NCBI GenBank assembly: GCA_009838385.1
Contig: VXRS01000193.1
Location: 1 to 6,410, forward strand
Direction: 5' to 3'
Source: Dehalococcoidia bacterium
GTDB taxonomy: Bacteria > Chloroflexota > Dehalococcoidia > Tepidiformales > Tepidiformaceae
DNA length: 6,410 nt
Part shown: positions 6,034 to 6,410 of the stretch, in pieces
Layout of the letters: each line of letters begins with the position of its first letter
Position numbering within the stretch: position 1 is the first letter of the stretch
Program-made: the position numbers and the translations under genes
The notes under the pieces: generated by a model
Told to the model about the DNA's origin: nothing
The model's database searches: none
What the model saw: only the letters and a program-made list of their open reading frames with translations

Positions 6034-6275
6034 AGCTCCCGCGTGACCTGCGCGGGACAGATCTCGAGAAGGCACTGCGGCGACTCGGCTACGAGGCGAC
6101 TCGGCAAAGCGGCTCACACCTTCGGGTCAAGACCCAGGTCAATGGCGAGCACCACGAGGTAATCCCTCGACACGACCCCATCAAGGTCAAGACCTTGTCG
6201 AGCATTCTCAAGAGCGTTGCATCCCACCACGGTCTGACAGTGGAAGAGCTGATGCGAGAGATCCGCCTCCGATAG
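6030..6275 (+). CDS. hicA: HicA-like mRNA interferase toxin
   Basis: This 81-residue protein belongs to the HicA (YcfA) family, small double-stranded-RNA-binding-fold toxins that cleave mRNA and halt translation when unbound by HicB. The order is typical: KLPRDLRGTDLEKALRRLGY (2-21), the catalytic element RQSGSHLRVK (25-34) with H30 as the active-site histidine, GEHHEVIPRHDPIKVKTL (39-56) and a C-terminal helix ending in EELMREIRLR. All expected elements are present, so the toxin looks intact. Translation starts at a GTG overlapping the hicB stop by 4 bases. No good Shine-Dalgarno precedes it, so expression probably depends on ribosomes finishing hicB. Sampled G+C (50-60%) is lower than in hicB (about 67%). 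The stop lies 3 bases from the stop of the convergent CoA-transferase gene. Confidence 0.88.
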   Translation: MKLPRDLRGTDLEKALRRLGYEATRQSGSHLRVKTQVNGEHHEVIPRHDPIKVKTLSSILKSVASHHGLTVEELMREIRLR

Positions 6276-6278
6276 ACC

Positions 6279-6410
6279 CTAGCTGCGCTGGGGGAGAAGG
6301 GAGGCCGGGTAGCGGGTGCCGACCTGGCCGCTGGCAATCAGGGCGTCGAGCTCCGTGCGGGTGTAGCCGAGGAGATCGAGGTAGGCCCAGTCGTTGTGCT
6401 CGCCGAGGGC
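6279..6410 (-). CDS. CaiB/BaiF-family CoA-transferase, C-terminal end only
   Basis: The last 43 codons and the TAG stop of a gene running in from beyond the right edge are visible. The reading frame gives LGEHNDWAYLDLLGY and then TRTELDALIASGQV, closely matching the usual C-terminus of family III (formyl-CoA transferase/CaiB/BaiF) enzymes: GEHND followed by a lysine-poor LLG helix and a short helix ending in a G-V/I turn. These enzymes move CoA between carboxylic acids and are often about 400 residues long. The catalytic aspartate and the substrate-determining parts lie outside the window, so no specific reaction can be named. The stop is 3 bases from the hicA stop on the other strand, leaving no room for a separate terminator. 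Confidence 0.8.
   Translation of the reverse strand, partial: ALGEHNDWAYLDLLGYTRTELDALIASGQVGTRYPASLLPQRS

Overview
The window looks like a piece of a high-GC bacterial chromosome from an F420-using lineage. Two coenzyme F420-family enzymes, a ROK glucokinase, a membrane-anchored thioredoxin and a CaiB/BaiF CoA-transferase tail suggest Chloroflexota (Dehalococcoidia or Thermomicrobia-like) or Actinobacteriota. This placement is inferred from gene content and base composition only; no marker gene is present.

Layout, left to right. Bases 1-210 hold no convincing gene. Bases 211-1416 (minus) encode a modification-dependent restriction endonuclease of the AspBHI type: an SRA-like reader domain followed by an Mrr-type nuclease. 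This left 1.5 kb has clearly lower G+C (about 45-62% in hand-counted 60-base lines) than the rest (mostly 63-82% over the ROK gene), so it is probably acquired. A ROK glucokinase (1582-2523, minus) is divergent from a pair of F420-type genes on the plus strand: a PPOX-fold Rv0121-like enzyme (2591-3010) and a luciferase-like Rv1855c-like oxidoreductase (3047-4006). The second of these ends tail to tail with a TlpA-like anchored thioredoxin (4003-4656, minus), the two sharing one CTAG for their stops. Upstream of tlpA on the same strand is a YihY/BrkB membrane protein (4737-5720, minus). Divergent from yihY is a two-gene toxin-antitoxin module, hicB (5809-6033) then hicA (6030-6275), joined by a GTGA overlap. 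The right edge cuts into the 3' end of a CaiB/BaiF CoA-transferase gene (6279-6410, minus), whose stop lies 3 bases from the hicA stop.

How the parts work together. Most of the window is ordinary housekeeping and redox metabolism. The accessory parts are two stress or defence elements at opposite ends: the lone methylation-dependent nuclease and the HicBA module. The ROK and yihY starts each lie 7-8 bases downstream of a TACAGT hexamer, which suggests leaderless transcripts. A third TACAGT, as an extended -10, precedes hicB with a normal leader and Shine-Dalgarno. No wholly new system is evident. The points most worth following are the lone AspBHI-like enzyme in a compositionally foreign segment, the minimal single-domain HicB, and the repeated -10 hexamer with leaderless geometry.
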